64,000 nucleotides of DNA from Burkholderia sp. SRS-W-2-2016 (lineage in GTDB: Bacteria; Pseudomonadota; Gammaproteobacteria; Burkholderiales; Burkholderiaceae), in assembly GCF_001931485.1 (NCBI RefSeq), contig NZ_MSDV01000033.1:1-64000 (forward strand), read 5' to 3'. This document shows positions 9,198 through 17,994 of this stretch, one piece after another. Position 1 is the stretch's first letter. Each line of letters starts with the position of its first letter. Made by a program: the position numbers and the translations under genes. A model generated the notes under the pieces. The model was not told the DNA's origin. It saw nothing but the letters and a program-made list of their open reading frames with translations, and did not search any database.

Positions 9198-11699
9198 TCA
9201 AGGCTTGTTCGATTCGAACAGATCCATGATCTGCTTCTTCTCGCTCGACGACACGTTCGGCGGCGGCACCACCGGCGGCGTCATCCCGGCCGGCCCGACG
9301 CCGCCGACCGCATCGCCGGCACCCGCCAGCGGATTGCCCGAATCGAGACCGATGCTCGCGACGAAACCACGGCCCGGCAGCATGTCGGTAAAGAACAGCT
9401 CGCCGTCCATCACCGTGACGCCGTCCGGCTGCTGCGGCTCGGCCTGCGGCACACCGCGCAACGCGCGCTGCATGTACTCGATCCAGATCGGCAGCGCGAG
9501 TTGCGCGCCGAATTCGCGGCTGCCGAGGCTCTTCGGCTGGTCGTAACCCATCCACGCGACCGCCACCAGCGACTGCTGATAGCCGGCGAACCAGCCGTCC
9601 TTCGCGTCGTTGGTCGTGCCGGTCTTGCCCTGCAGGTCCGAGCGATGCAGCACGTTGGTGCCGGCGCCGGTGCCCGCGGTCGCGACCGAGTGCAGCAGGC
9701 TGTTCATGATGTATGCGTTACGCGGTTCGAGCGTGCGCGGCGCGTCCTGGCCTGCGACCAGCGGCTGCGCTCGCGACAGCGCGACACCGCGCGCGTCCGT
9801 CACTTCGTTGATCAGATACGGATTGATCCGGTAACCGCCGTTCGCGAACACCGAGTACGCGCCCGCCGATTGCAGCGGCGTGACGAGGCCCGCGCCGAGC
9901 GCCATCGGCAGATACGGCGGAGTCTTGTCGGCGTCGAAACCGAAGCGCTGCGTGACGAAATCCTGCGCGTACTTGGTGCCGATGAACGACAGGATACGGA
10001 TCGACACGAGGTTCTTCGACTTCTGCAGCCCGAGCCGCATCGACATCGGACCGTCCGGCTGGTCGTCGTCCTTCGGCTCCCACGCGTCGCCGCCCGGCGT
10101 GCTCGGCGGGAAGTACAGCGGCGCGTCGTTGATGATCGTCGCCGGCGCGAGGCCCTTGTCGAGCGCGGCCGAATAGATGAACGGCTTGAAGCTCGAACCC
10201 GGTTGACGCCATGCCTGGGTCACGTGGTTGAACTTGTTCTTGTTGAAGTCGAAGCCGCCGATCAACGCGCGGATCGCGCCGTCCTGCGGCGTCAGCGACA
10301 CCAGCGCGCCTTCCACCTGCGGCAGCTGCGTGATCTGCCAGTTGCCCTTCGCGTCGGTCATCAGACGCACGATCGAGCCCGGCCGGATGTGCTGCGCCGT
10401 GTTGCCGCGCGTGCTCAGCGCGGCGGCCGCGAAGCGCAGGCCCTCGCCCGTCACCGTCACTTCGGTGCCGTCGACCAGCTGCGCGACCACCTGCTTCGGA
10501 TTCGCGTCGGTCACCACGCCGGCGATGATCTCGCCGTTGTCCGGGTGATCGGTGAGCGCGTCGTCGATCGTCTGGTCGCGCTCGTCGCCGGCGGCCGGCA
10601 GTTGCACGAAGCCTTCCGGGCCGCGATAGCCGTGACGTCGTTCGTAGTCCATCACACCTTTGCGGACCGCGCGATACGCGGCGTCCTGATCGGCCGAGTC
10701 GATCGTGGTGGTCACGTTCAGGCCGCGCGTATAGGTCTCGTCCTTGTACTGCGCGTACATCATCTGCCGCACCATTTCGGCAACGTACTCGGCATGCACG
10801 TTGTACTCGGTGCCCGGATTCCTGGTGTGGATCTCTTCCTTCACCGCGACGTCGTACTGGTCGCGCGTGATGTAGTTCAGCTCGAGCATGCGGCGCAGGA
10901 TGTACTCCTGACGAATCTTCGCGCGCTTCGGATTGACGACCGGGTTATACGCGGACGGCGCCTTCGGCAGACCGGCGAGCATCGCGGCCTCGGCAAGCGA
11001 AATGTCCTTCAGGTCCTTGCCGAAGTACACGCGCGCGGCCGCGGCAAAACCGTATGCGCGCTCGCCCAGATAAATCTGGTTCATGTACAGCTCGAGGATC
11101 TGGTCCTTGGTCAGCGCGCGTTCGATCTTGTACGCGAGCAGCATCTCGTAGATCTTGCGCGTATAGGTCTTTTCGCTGGACAGGAAGAAGTTGCGCGCGA
11201 CCTGCATCGTGATCGTGCTCGCGCCCTGCGATGCGCCGCCATGCGCGAGGTCGGCAAAGCCGGCGCGCAGGATGCCGATGAAGTCGACGCCGCCGTGTTC
11301 GTAGAAGCGGTAGTCCTCGATCGCGAGCACCGCTTTTTTCATCTGATCCGGGATGTCCTGGAAGCGCACGAGGCTGCGGCGCTCTTCGCCGAATTCGCCG
11401 ATCAGCACGTGATCCGCGGTATAGATGCGCAGCGGCACCTTCGGCCGGTAGTCGGTCAATGCATCGAGCGACGGCAGTTGCGGGCCCATCACGACGAGCG
11501 CATAGCCGACGATCAGCGCGCCGACCACCACCACGGTCGCGACCAGGCCGGCGAACCACAGCATGAACGTCGAGCCGAACGAACGGCGGCCGCGCTCGGC
11601 ATCGCGCGAAGCGGCATTGCGTCCAGGAGTGCGTTGATAGGAGTCCCGGTCTTCACCGGACGGAGAATGGGAAGAATGCGGTCGTTTGATGATTGGCAT
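9198..11699 (-). CDS. mrcA: Penicillin-binding protein 1A, bifunctional glycosyltransferase/transpeptidase
   Basis: Class A PBP that polymerises and cross-links peptidoglycan. One N-terminal transmembrane segment (FMLWFAGLVATVVVVGALIV) is followed by a GT51 glycosyltransferase domain with EDYRFYEHGGVD (catalytic Glu) and GASTITMQVARNFFL. Next come an OB-like linker and a transpeptidase domain with the three catalytic motifs: SSFK (in QPGSSFKPF), SKN and KTGT (in GKTGTTNDAKDGWF). The start at 11699 (MPIIKRPHSS) is preferred over an open upstream extension with no conserved sequence. The 833-residue length is typical. It is transcribed alone toward the efflux operon. Confidence 0.95.
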   Translation of the reverse strand: MPIIKRPHSSHSPSGEDRDSYQRTPGRNAASRDAERGRRSFGSTFMLWFAGLVATVVVVGALIVGYALVVMGPQLPSLDALTDYRPKVPLRIYTADHVLIGEFGEERRSLVRFQDIPDQMKKAVLAIEDYRFYEHGGVDFIGILRAGFADLAHGGASQGASTITMQVARNFFLSSEKTYTRKIYEMLLAYKIERALTKDQILELYMNQIYLGERAYGFAAAARVYFGKDLKDISLAEAAMLAGLPKAPSAYNPVVNPKRAKIRQEYILRRMLELNYITRDQYDVAVKEEIHTRNPGTEYNVHAEYVAEMVRQMMYAQYKDETYTRGLNVTTTIDSADQDAAYRAVRKGVMDYERRHGYRGPEGFVQLPAAGDERDQTIDDALTDHPDNGEIIAGVVTDANPKQVVAQLVDGTEVTVTGEGLRFAAAALSTRGNTAQHIRPGSIVRLMTDAKGNWQITQLPQVEGALVSLTPQDGAIRALIGGFDFNKNKFNHVTQAWRQPGSSFKPFIYSAALDKGLAPATIINDAPLYFPPSTPGGDAWEPKDDDQPDGPMSMRLGLQKSKNLVSIRILSFIGTKYAQDFVTQRFGFDADKTPPYLPMALGAGLVTPLQSAGAYSVFANGGYRINPYLINEVTDARGVALSRAQPLVAGQDAPRTLEPRNAYIMNSLLHSVATAGTGAGTNVLHRSDLQGKTGTTNDAKDGWFAGYQQSLVAVAWMGYDQPKSLGSREFGAQLALPIWIEYMQRALRGVPQAEPQQPDGVTVMDGELFFTDMLPGRGFVASIGLDSGNPLAGAGDAVGGVGPAGMTPPVVPPPNVSSSEKKQIMDLFESNKP

Positions 11700-12252
11700 G
11701 ACTGGAATAGTGGGCGCGCAACGGCACGCCTGTCTGCGCGCGCATGGGTCGTGATCGAGCATCCTGGCCGCGGCGTACACCACCGCGCGGACCTTGCCCC
11801 CGGCCGGCCGCACGGCACGCCTCGGACCATGTCCGACGCAACGTAACAGCGCATTTTAAAGAAATCAAACGGACCGCATCGCAGTTTTTTTGTAAGAATT
11901 CCCTTCGTGTGACGCCATTCTGTAGTAAGGGTCTGTAATTTCGGGCACTCTGACCGGCGCCCGCGCGCAGATCGTTCGTAACCCGTAATTTATGCGGGGT
12001 TATCAACAGAAAATGTGGAGAGGGCTGTGGACAATCCGTCCAAACCCGCTACAACTCATTGATGTCATGCGATTTTCGCGTCGCGCCCGTTTCGCGGCGA
12101 CGCAACTCGTCATATGATGGACGCGCGCGCCCGGACAGCTCGACGCGCGCAACGGGGATCCCAACGGCGGGTCCGGGCGCGGCATCCAGCATGCGTTATC
12201 CAACCAGAGCCCCGCCCCGATCCGCACTGCCAACAAAGTCTGCGAGCCGATT
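11700..12252. other. Divergent intergenic region, no gene recognised
   Basis: A 550-bp region between mrcA and the RHH-like gene. It includes an AT-rich patch around 11850-11900 that could hold the mrcA promoter. Near 12000-12030 a TTATCAACAG/TGTGGA/TGTGGA block resembles the repeats at 8.8-9.0 kb. Both long reading frames here are shadows with no family signature. Confidence 0.5.
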
Positions 12253-12996
12253 ATGTCCAAGCCGAGCGAGCGCATCGTCGTTTTCGTCACGACCGCGCAG
12301 AAACGCGCGATCACCGCGACCGCGGAGGATCTGGGCATCAGCGTGAGCGAGCTGATGCGGCGCGCGGTGCTGAACTTCGGCGCGACCAGCGAGCAGGTCA
12401 AGGCGGCGAGCATCGTCGACCGGCTGCGCGCGCCGCGCGCGCCCGATGCGTTGAACGCGGCGCTGCAGCGCGTCGCCCGCGGCACCCGCTTCGCACGTGC
12501 GAGCGTGCCGGCGGCGTTGCAGACGCGTGATGCCGGCAGCGGTATCGATAGTGGCACTAAGCATTCGGATCGCGCGACCGATGCGCCGAATCCGCGTGAC
12601 GTAGCGGATATTTCTGCTTCTACCGGCACCGCCACGCCCGACGAATCTGTTAGCACATTGAAAGCATCGCCGGCCGCAAGCGTGCCGCAATCGACAGGCG
12701 CCCCGACAGGCGCCCCCGCTAAAGGCGGCTCGCTGCTGCCCGCCGGCGTCTTCGCCGCGCTCGCCGCCGAACAGGACGAACAGGTCGCGGCCAACGCGGA
12801 AGCGCTCGCGCGACTCATTGCGGGCAGAGCCGCCGATTCTGCCGATACCGACACCGCTACCGGCGAACGCGCATCGCCGCCAGCCGGCACGCCGGCAAGT
12901 CTGCGCAATTCGCTGAAACGTCGCCGCGTCGCCCCCACTCCCGACGACGACGAACCGCACGGCGATCCGAGCACCGAAGGCGGCCACTTCGCGTGA
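12253..12996 (+). CDS. Ribbon-helix-helix-like protein with long disordered tail (hypothetical)
   Basis: The first 45 residues (SERIVVFVTTAQKRAITATA, then EDLGISVSELMRRAVLNF) have the pattern of a ribbon-helix-helix DNA-binding domain: a short beta strand then two helices. The remaining 200 residues are low-complexity Ala, Pro and Thr with one possible helix around 155-185 (GVFAALAAEQDEQVAANAEALAR), so the protein is probably largely disordered. It may be a small regulator, but no target is evident. A four-copy 11-bp repeat lies just past the stop. The gene looks real from codon use; the function is unassigned. Confidence 0.6.
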   Translation: MSKPSERIVVFVTTAQKRAITATAEDLGISVSELMRRAVLNFGATSEQVKAASIVDRLRAPRAPDALNAALQRVARGTRFARASVPAALQTRDAGSGIDSGTKHSDRATDAPNPRDVADISASTGTATPDESVSTLKASPAASVPQSTGAPTGAPAKGGSLLPAGVFAALAAEQDEQVAANAEALARLIAGRAADSADTDTATGERASPPAGTPASLRNSLKRRRVAPTPDDDEPHGDPSTEGGHFA

Positions 12997-13527
12997 CGCA
13001 AAACGTGACGAACGCGTAATGAACGCGTAATGAACGCGTGACGAACGCGTGACGGAAAATTACGCGGCGCCGGCCGCGTTGCAACGCGCTATCGCGTACC
13101 GCGCGTCGCGTTGCGGACCGGGTGCCGTTGCAGATCGTTACATCAACGAAGCGGGTATTCAAACGGGTATTCGAAGGGCTCACGATCGCCCCGCCCGCAC
13201 GCCGTGATCACGGCTTTTCCGGCGCTGCCGCTCCCCTCGCCCGCGCACCTTTCTTAACGCTATTCGACAGAGCCGATGGTGTAACATCCGCCGGCAAGTT
13301 CATACGCGGCGCGTTGTCCATTGCGGCTTTCCTGCATCGACACAGTGAGCAGCGTGCGCAGCGCGCCGCGGACAATCGGCGAAGCCGCTATTGCAATTGG
13401 CGAGTGCGCCCCGAACTGCGGTGCGAACGTTGCGCAGCATCGTGCGCGGCGGCGTAAAGTAGCAGTTCAAAGCAGTGCCGGCGCGCGGATTCGGTCCCGC
13501 CGCCGCTTACATTCTCTGGAGGTTTTC
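12997..13527. other. Intergenic region upstream of pspA
   Basis: A 530-bp stretch holding the 11-bp tandem repeats and a 14-bp perfect palindrome, gccgtgatcacggc, at 13201-13214 followed by TTTT, which may act as a weak terminator. No convincing gene is seen; the frames here lack any family signature. Confidence 0.5.
13011..13054. repeat. Four tandem 11-bp repeats
   Basis: Two copies of aacgcgtaatg are followed by two of aacgcgtgacg, with a further degenerate copy just before. They begin 15 bp past the stop of the RHH-like gene. Confidence 0.8.
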
Positions 13528-14208
13528 ATGTCGCTTTTTGACAGCATTTCGCGCACGCTCAAAGGTCTTCTGAACGATGCGGCCGACTCGGTGCAGGATC
13601 CGTCGCGCGACTCGCGCCAGATCGTGCGCGAACTCGACGACAGCATCGGTAAGGCCGAGAACTCGCTGATCGAGATTCAGGCGCAGGTCGCCACCCAGCA
13701 GAGCAAGCGCGATGTTGCCGCGGACAAGGCGAAGAAGTATGAAGACGGCGCGCGCCGCGCGCTGCAGTCCGGCGACGAGGCGCTCGCGCGCGAAGCGCTC
13801 GGCGCGCAGGCCACCGCCGAAGCCGAACGCGATGCGTTGAGCAAGGAACTGACCTCGCTGGAGCCGTCGGTCACGCAACTGAAGAGCCAGATCGACGACA
13901 TGCGCTCGCGCCGCAACGACCTGAACGCGCGCTCGAACATCCTCCAGGCGAAGCAGCAGATCGCCGAAGCGAAGGATGTCGCGGCGACCGCGCTGGGCGG
14001 CATCGGCGGCAAGAACCTCTCCGAAGATTTCCAGAAGCTCGAAGACAAGGTCGCGCTGTCGAATGCGCGTTCGGACGCCCGCCTGAATTCCGCCGACGTG
14101 AAAAGCGGCAAGGCGCTCGACGACAAGCTCGCGGATCTGAACCGCGGCCCGTCGGTCGAAGATCGTCTCGAAGCATTGAAGAAGCAGTTGAATACGCCGG
14201 CGCAGTAA
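13528..14208 (+). CDS. pspA: Phage shock protein A / IM30 family protein
   Basis: A peripheral membrane-stress protein of the PspA/IM30/ESCRT-III family. Its 226 residues are almost entirely coiled coil (about 25-225). It begins with the conserved N-terminal amphipathic helix (MSLFDSISRTLKGLLNDAAD) that senses membrane packing defects. RBS TGGAGG lies 7 nt before the ATG. No pspBC or pspF neighbours are visible; instead it precedes a TPR membrane protein by 46 bp, so the two may be co-transcribed. The family call is strong. The stress-response role follows from the family. Confidence 0.85.
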   Translation: MSLFDSISRTLKGLLNDAADSVQDPSRDSRQIVRELDDSIGKAENSLIEIQAQVATQQSKRDVAADKAKKYEDGARRALQSGDEALAREALGAQATAEAERDALSKELTSLEPSVTQLKSQIDDMRSRRNDLNARSNILQAKQQIAEAKDVAATALGGIGGKNLSEDFQKLEDKVALSNARSDARLNSADVKSGKALDDKLADLNRGPSVEDRLEALKKQLNTPAQ

Positions 14209-14254
14209 GTAGTTATCGACTGATGGAGACGGGCGCAGCGCGCCCGGTCCGCAC

Positions 14255-15439
14255 ATGAAAAAACTTTTCGCAACCGCTTTCGCTTCGCTGCTGCTGGTGT
14301 CGGCCGCCGCGTTCGCGGTGCCGACCGTGCAGCAGATCGAGTCGGCGATGGCGCAAGGCAACTGGCAGCAGGCCGACGCGGGCCTCAGCGAAGTGCTGCA
14401 GGCGCATCCGAACAACGCCCGCGCGCACTATCTGTACGCGCAGGTTCTCGATCGCGAAGGCCGCTACGCCGACGCGCTCGCGCAGATCCAGCAGGCCAAA
14501 ACGCTCGATCCGCAGATCCGCTTCACCGACCCGGCCCGCTTCGCGCAAACCGAAGCGCGCCTGCGCAGCGATGCCGAGCGCGCGGGCGGCCGCGTCACCC
14601 GTCGCGCCGACAATCCGTTCGCGCAGCAGAATGCGCCTGCTGTGCAGCAACAGTCGACGCTCGCGTCGCAAGCGCAATCGCATGGTCCGGGGGTGGGTAT
14701 GTGGATCGGTGTCATCGTTCTGATCGCCGCAATTGCACTCGTGCTGCGCTGGACGCTGCGCCGCGCGCGCGGCCAGCAGGATACGCGCGCCGACGACGAG
14801 CGTCGCGCGCAAATGAAACGCGCAACCGAGATGCTGAACGCGGTGCGCTCGCTCAAACTCGACGTGAAGCTGTCCACCGCGCCGGGTCACGAGATGCTGG
14901 AGAAAGACGTCGAAGCAACCGAGGAGCAGTTGCGCGGCGCGGTCGAAACGCTGTCGAACGGCAAGAATCCGTTGCCGCCGTATCAGCTCGATGAATTCGA
15001 ACAGCGTCTCGCGAGCCTGCGCGCGCGCGCCGACGGCCGGCCCGATCCGACCGCCGCGTCGGTGGGCAACGGGCAGTCCGCATATGCTCAGGAAGCCGAA
15101 CGTTTGAATCCCCAGCAGGCGCCTTATCCGCAGCAGGCACCCTACCCGCAGCAGCAACAGCAGCCGCCCGTGATCGTTCAGCAAGGCGGTGGGCTCGGCG
15201 GCGGGATGGGCGGTCTGCTGACCGGCGTGCTGCTCGGCCAGGTGCTCAATCACGGCAGTGACCGGGTGATCGAGCGCGATGTGATCGTCGATAACGACGA
15301 AGTGCGCCGGCGCGGCGGCGACAACGGCGGCGGCCTCGATTTCGGTCAGGGCTCGAACGACTGGAGCGACAACGGCGGTGGCGGTGGCGGTATCGATATG
15401 GGCAGCAACGACGATTCGGGCGGCTGGACGGATACCTGA
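14255..15439 (+). CDS. TPR-containing membrane protein with Gly-rich C-terminus
   Basis: A 394-residue protein with a cleavable or anchoring signal sequence (KLFATAFASLLLVSAAAFA). Two TPR-like helical pairs follow (residues 25-100, NWQQADAGLSEVLQAHPNNA), then a transmembrane helix near residue 150 (GMWIGVIVLIAAIALVL) and a cytoplasmic coiled region. The C-terminal 100 residues are Gln/Pro- then Gly/Asp-rich. This TPR, TM and Gly-rich design recurs in uncharacterised proteins next to pspA in Burkholderiales, suggesting a membrane-maintenance role. Its exact function is unknown. A strong terminator follows. Confidence 0.65.
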   Translation: MKKLFATAFASLLLVSAAAFAVPTVQQIESAMAQGNWQQADAGLSEVLQAHPNNARAHYLYAQVLDREGRYADALAQIQQAKTLDPQIRFTDPARFAQTEARLRSDAERAGGRVTRRADNPFAQQNAPAVQQQSTLASQAQSHGPGVGMWIGVIVLIAAIALVLRWTLRRARGQQDTRADDERRAQMKRATEMLNAVRSLKLDVKLSTAPGHEMLEKDVEATEEQLRGAVETLSNGKNPLPPYQLDEFEQRLASLRARADGRPDPTAASVGNGQSAYAQEAERLNPQQAPYPQQAPYPQQQQQPPVIVQQGGGLGGGMGGLLTGVLLGQVLNHGSDRVIERDVIVDNDEVRRRGGDNGGGLDFGQGSNDWSDNGGGGGGIDMGSNDDSGGWTDT

Positions 15440-15474
15440 TCGACGCGTGCCGGCGAATTTCGCCACGCGTTGAA

Positions 15475-15509
15475 TAAAAAACAGGCTCCTTCGCGGAGCC
15501 TGTTTTTTT
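15475..15509. terminator. Bidirectional rho-independent terminator
   Basis: A stem acaggctcc / ggagcctgt with a TTCGC loop is flanked by A and T runs. It lies between the converging TPR protein and TetR genes. Confidence 0.85.
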
Positions 15510-15561
15510 GCCTGCATGGTTCGGTGAACTACTGGTCGCGCCGTATTGCGCGCACCGCCGC

Positions 15562-16230
15562 TCACGCCTGCGCTGACTCCGGTTCCGCCTCGCTGCCCTC
15601 ATGCTGCGCGAGCAACGCCGCGCCCGCAAACAGCCGCACGATGAACCGCTCCGCGTAGCCGATCAACGCTTCCCGTCGCGCCGCCTCGGCGTCGAGATAC
15701 TCGGCCGACAGATGGAACAGCTGCAGCACGATCTGCGTGCTGACTTCGTCGACAGTCGCTCGCGCGAGTTGCGGCATCAGTTCGAGTTGCACGACGTCGT
15801 CGGCCATTTCCGCCGCGATCTCGTGCAGATTCGCGCGCACCGCGTCGCGCAACGCCGGCGACGTGCCGTGATATTCGACCAGCGCGCTCAGAAACGCCTC
15901 GCGATTTTCCTGCGCGAACTCGAAGAACGCGACGCACGCGCGCCGCGGCACACTATGCGGTTCGTCGTGCGCGGCCAGCCAGCGCTCGCGCCGCAGCATC
16001 GGCCGCAACCGCCGGCTGACCGAGGCGATCGCTTCGCGCGCGAGGTCGTCGAGCGCGTCGAAATGGCGATAGAACGTGTTCGGATTGAGGCCGGCTTCGC
16101 GCGCGAGCTCGCGCAAGCCGAGGCTCGCGAAACTGCGGCCGCCGGCCGTCAGCCGCAACGCGGCTTCGATCAGCTTGCGTTTGCCGGGCGCCAGCTCCGC
16201 GCCGGACGATGCGTCGGGGAAGGTCGTCAT
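15562..16230 (-). CDS. TetR family regulator of the monooxygenase/hydrolase pair
   Basis: A 222-residue TetR-type repressor with a standard N-terminal helix-turn-helix (KLIEAALRLTAGGRSFASLG, then LRELAREAGLNPNTFYRHF). The C-terminal domain has the VALVEYHG-like and LFHLSAEYLDAEAARREALI segments of FabR-like/UFA regulators, a subgroup linked to lipid metabolism. It is divergent from the Baeyer-Villiger-type monooxygenase gene. Two copies of a 15-bp sequence in inverted orientation in the shared region are likely its operators. That it represses the monooxygenase and hydrolase is inferred from this layout. Confidence 0.85.
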   Translation of the reverse strand: MTTFPDASSGAELAPGKRKLIEAALRLTAGGRSFASLGLRELAREAGLNPNTFYRHFDALDDLAREAIASVSRRLRPMLRRERWLAAHDEPHSVPRRACVAFFEFAQENREAFLSALVEYHGTSPALRDAVRANLHEIAAEMADDVVQLELMPQLARATVDEVSTQIVLQLFHLSAEYLDAEAARREALIGYAERFIVRLFAGAALLAQHEGSEAEPESAQA

Positions 16231-16296
16231 CGTGCTTTCAATCGTCGCGCGGTGTGCGCGTTTAATAGCAGCACTCTAAACGATCTTGACGCGATG

Positions 16297-16345
16297 TGTA
16301 CAGTTGTCTACCCTGCGCTTTATCCCGCGTGTAGACAGCTGTAGA
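16297..16345. promoter_or_regulatory. Paired inverted 15-bp operator candidates
   Basis: The sequence GTAGACARCTGTASA occurs at 16331-16345 on the plus strand and at 16297-16311 on the minus strand, separated by 19 bp. Position between divergent TetR and monooxygenase genes points to an autoregulatory double operator. Confidence 0.6.
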
Positions 16346-16387
16346 CGCCAACGCGCGGACCGCTTTCACCCCGTGCCGGAGACCGTC

Positions 16388-17905
16388 GTGACGCTTGCCC
16401 CTTCCGCCTCATCCGCTACGCCGCGCATCGCGATCGTCGGCAGCGGCTTTGCCGGTCTCGGCATGGCGATCCGGCTGCTGCGGATGGGCATCACGTCGTT
16501 CACGATCTACGAGGCCGCGGATGACATCGGCGGCACCTGGCGCGACAACACCTATCCGGGCGCGGCCTGCGATATCCCCTCGCATCTGTATTCGTTCTCG
16601 TTCGAAGCGAATCCGGCGTGGTCGCGCGCGTTCAGCGGCCAGGCGGAAATTCTCGCGTATCTGCGGCATTGCGCGCGCAAGTACGGGGTCGAGCGCTACG
16701 TGCGCTGCAACGCGAAAGTGCGCGCGGCGCGCTTCGACGACGCGCGGCAAAGCTGGCTCGTCGAGCTCGAAACGAATGGCGCGAGCGACCCGCACGCCAC
16801 GCCTGAAACCATCGAAACCATCGAAGCCGACGTGCTGATCACCGCCGCCGGTCAGCTATCGCGCCCGGCGCTGCCGCGCATCGAAGGAATCGAACGCTTC
16901 GAAGGCAAGCTGTTTCATTCGGCGCGCTGGGACCATGCGTATCCGCTCGACGGTAAACGCGTCGCGGTGATCGGCACCGGTGCGAGCTCGATCCAGTTCG
17001 TGCCGCAAATCCAGCCGCGCGTCGCGCATCTGGACCTGTTCCAGCGCACCGCGCCGTGGGTGATGCCCAAGCGCGACAAGCCGATCGGCGAGCGCGCACA
17101 GCGTCTGTTTCGCGCGCTGCCGTTCACCCAGCGCCTCGTGCGCAGCGCGCTCTACTGGCAGCACGAATCGCGCGCGCCCGCCTTCGTCGTCAATCCGAAG
17201 CTGATGGAGATGTCGATGAAATTCGGCCTCAGCTATCTGGACCGGCGCGTGAAAGACCCGGCGCTGCGCGCGAAACTCACGCCGAACTACCGGCTCGGCT
17301 GCAAGCGCGTACTGCTCTCCAGCGATTACTACCCGGCCGTCAGCCAGCCGAACGTCGAGGTCGTCACGAGCGCGATTCGCGAGATCGTCGCCGACGGCAT
17401 CGTCACCGAAGACGGCATGCATCGCCCGGCGGACGCGATCATCTGCGGCACCGGTTTCCAGGTCAACGACGTGCGCGCGCCGTTCGAAGTGACCGGCCTC
17501 GACGGCGCCGATCTGAGCGCGCTGTGGCTGCGCGACGGTCCCGAAGCGTATCTCGGCGTCAGCATCGCGAACTTCCCGAATTTGTTCATGCTCGCCGGCC
17601 CGAATACCGCCCTGGGCCACAACTCGGTGATCTACATGATCGAGTCGCAGCTGCAGTACATCGTCGATTGTCTGCGCGTGCTGCGCAAACAGCGCGCCCG
17701 CACGATGACGCTGCGCGCCGACGTGCAGCGCGAATTCAACGCGCGCCTGCAGCAGCGGATGCGGCACTCGGTGTGGACCAGCGGTTGCCATAGCTGGTAT
17801 CAGACCCACACTGGCAAGGTCACCGCGCTCTGGCCCGGCTTCACGTTCAGTTTCCGCCGGCGCACTCGGCGCGTGAAGCCGCGCGACTATCGCTTCGCGC
17901 GTTGA
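16388..17905 (+). CDS. Flavin-containing Baeyer-Villiger-type monooxygenase
   Basis: FAD- and NADPH-dependent class B monooxygenase of about 505 residues. The FAD-binding GSGFAGLG motif is near residue 17. EAADDIGGTWRDNTYPGAAC is typical of the group. The Baeyer-Villiger fingerprint F-x-G-x-x-x-H-x-x-x-W is present as FEGKLFHSARW, and the NADPH-binding GTGASS follows. The GTG at 16388 with CGGAG 6 nt upstream is a better start than the far-upstream ATG at 16286, which would run through the operator region. It is followed by an alpha/beta hydrolase, a common pair in which the ester or lactone made by the oxygenase is hydrolysed. The substrate is unknown. Confidence 0.88.
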   Translation: MTLAPSASSATPRIAIVGSGFAGLGMAIRLLRMGITSFTIYEAADDIGGTWRDNTYPGAACDIPSHLYSFSFEANPAWSRAFSGQAEILAYLRHCARKYGVERYVRCNAKVRAARFDDARQSWLVELETNGASDPHATPETIETIEADVLITAAGQLSRPALPRIEGIERFEGKLFHSARWDHAYPLDGKRVAVIGTGASSIQFVPQIQPRVAHLDLFQRTAPWVMPKRDKPIGERAQRLFRALPFTQRLVRSALYWQHESRAPAFVVNPKLMEMSMKFGLSYLDRRVKDPALRAKLTPNYRLGCKRVLLSSDYYPAVSQPNVEVVTSAIREIVADGIVTEDGMHRPADAIICGTGFQVNDVRAPFEVTGLDGADLSALWLRDGPEAYLGVSIANFPNLFMLAGPNTALGHNSVIYMIESQLQYIVDCLRVLRKQRARTMTLRADVQREFNARLQQRMRHSVWTSGCHSWYQTHTGKVTALWPGFTFSFRRRTRRVKPRDYRFAR

Positions 17906-17994
17906 TCAGGATGACGTAGCTTGTGAACGCGGCGCCGCCGAAGCGCCGCGCGATTTCGCACGACCAGACTGGCACAACAACGGAGACAAACCAG

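Noticed and set aside
9030..11846. 938-codon plus-strand frame
   Set aside because: It is antisense to mrcA, whose motifs are complete. The plus-strand product is low-complexity Arg-rich sequence.
12003..13001. Ser/Ala-rich 332-codon minus-strand frame
   Set aside because: It is antisense to the RHH-like gene with no domain; the plus-strand frame has a plausible DNA-binding N-terminus and fits the genome's codon pattern better.
13122..13457. 111-codon plus-strand frame before pspA
   Set aside because: There is no ribosome site, no similarity and biased composition. It overlaps the expected pspA promoter region.
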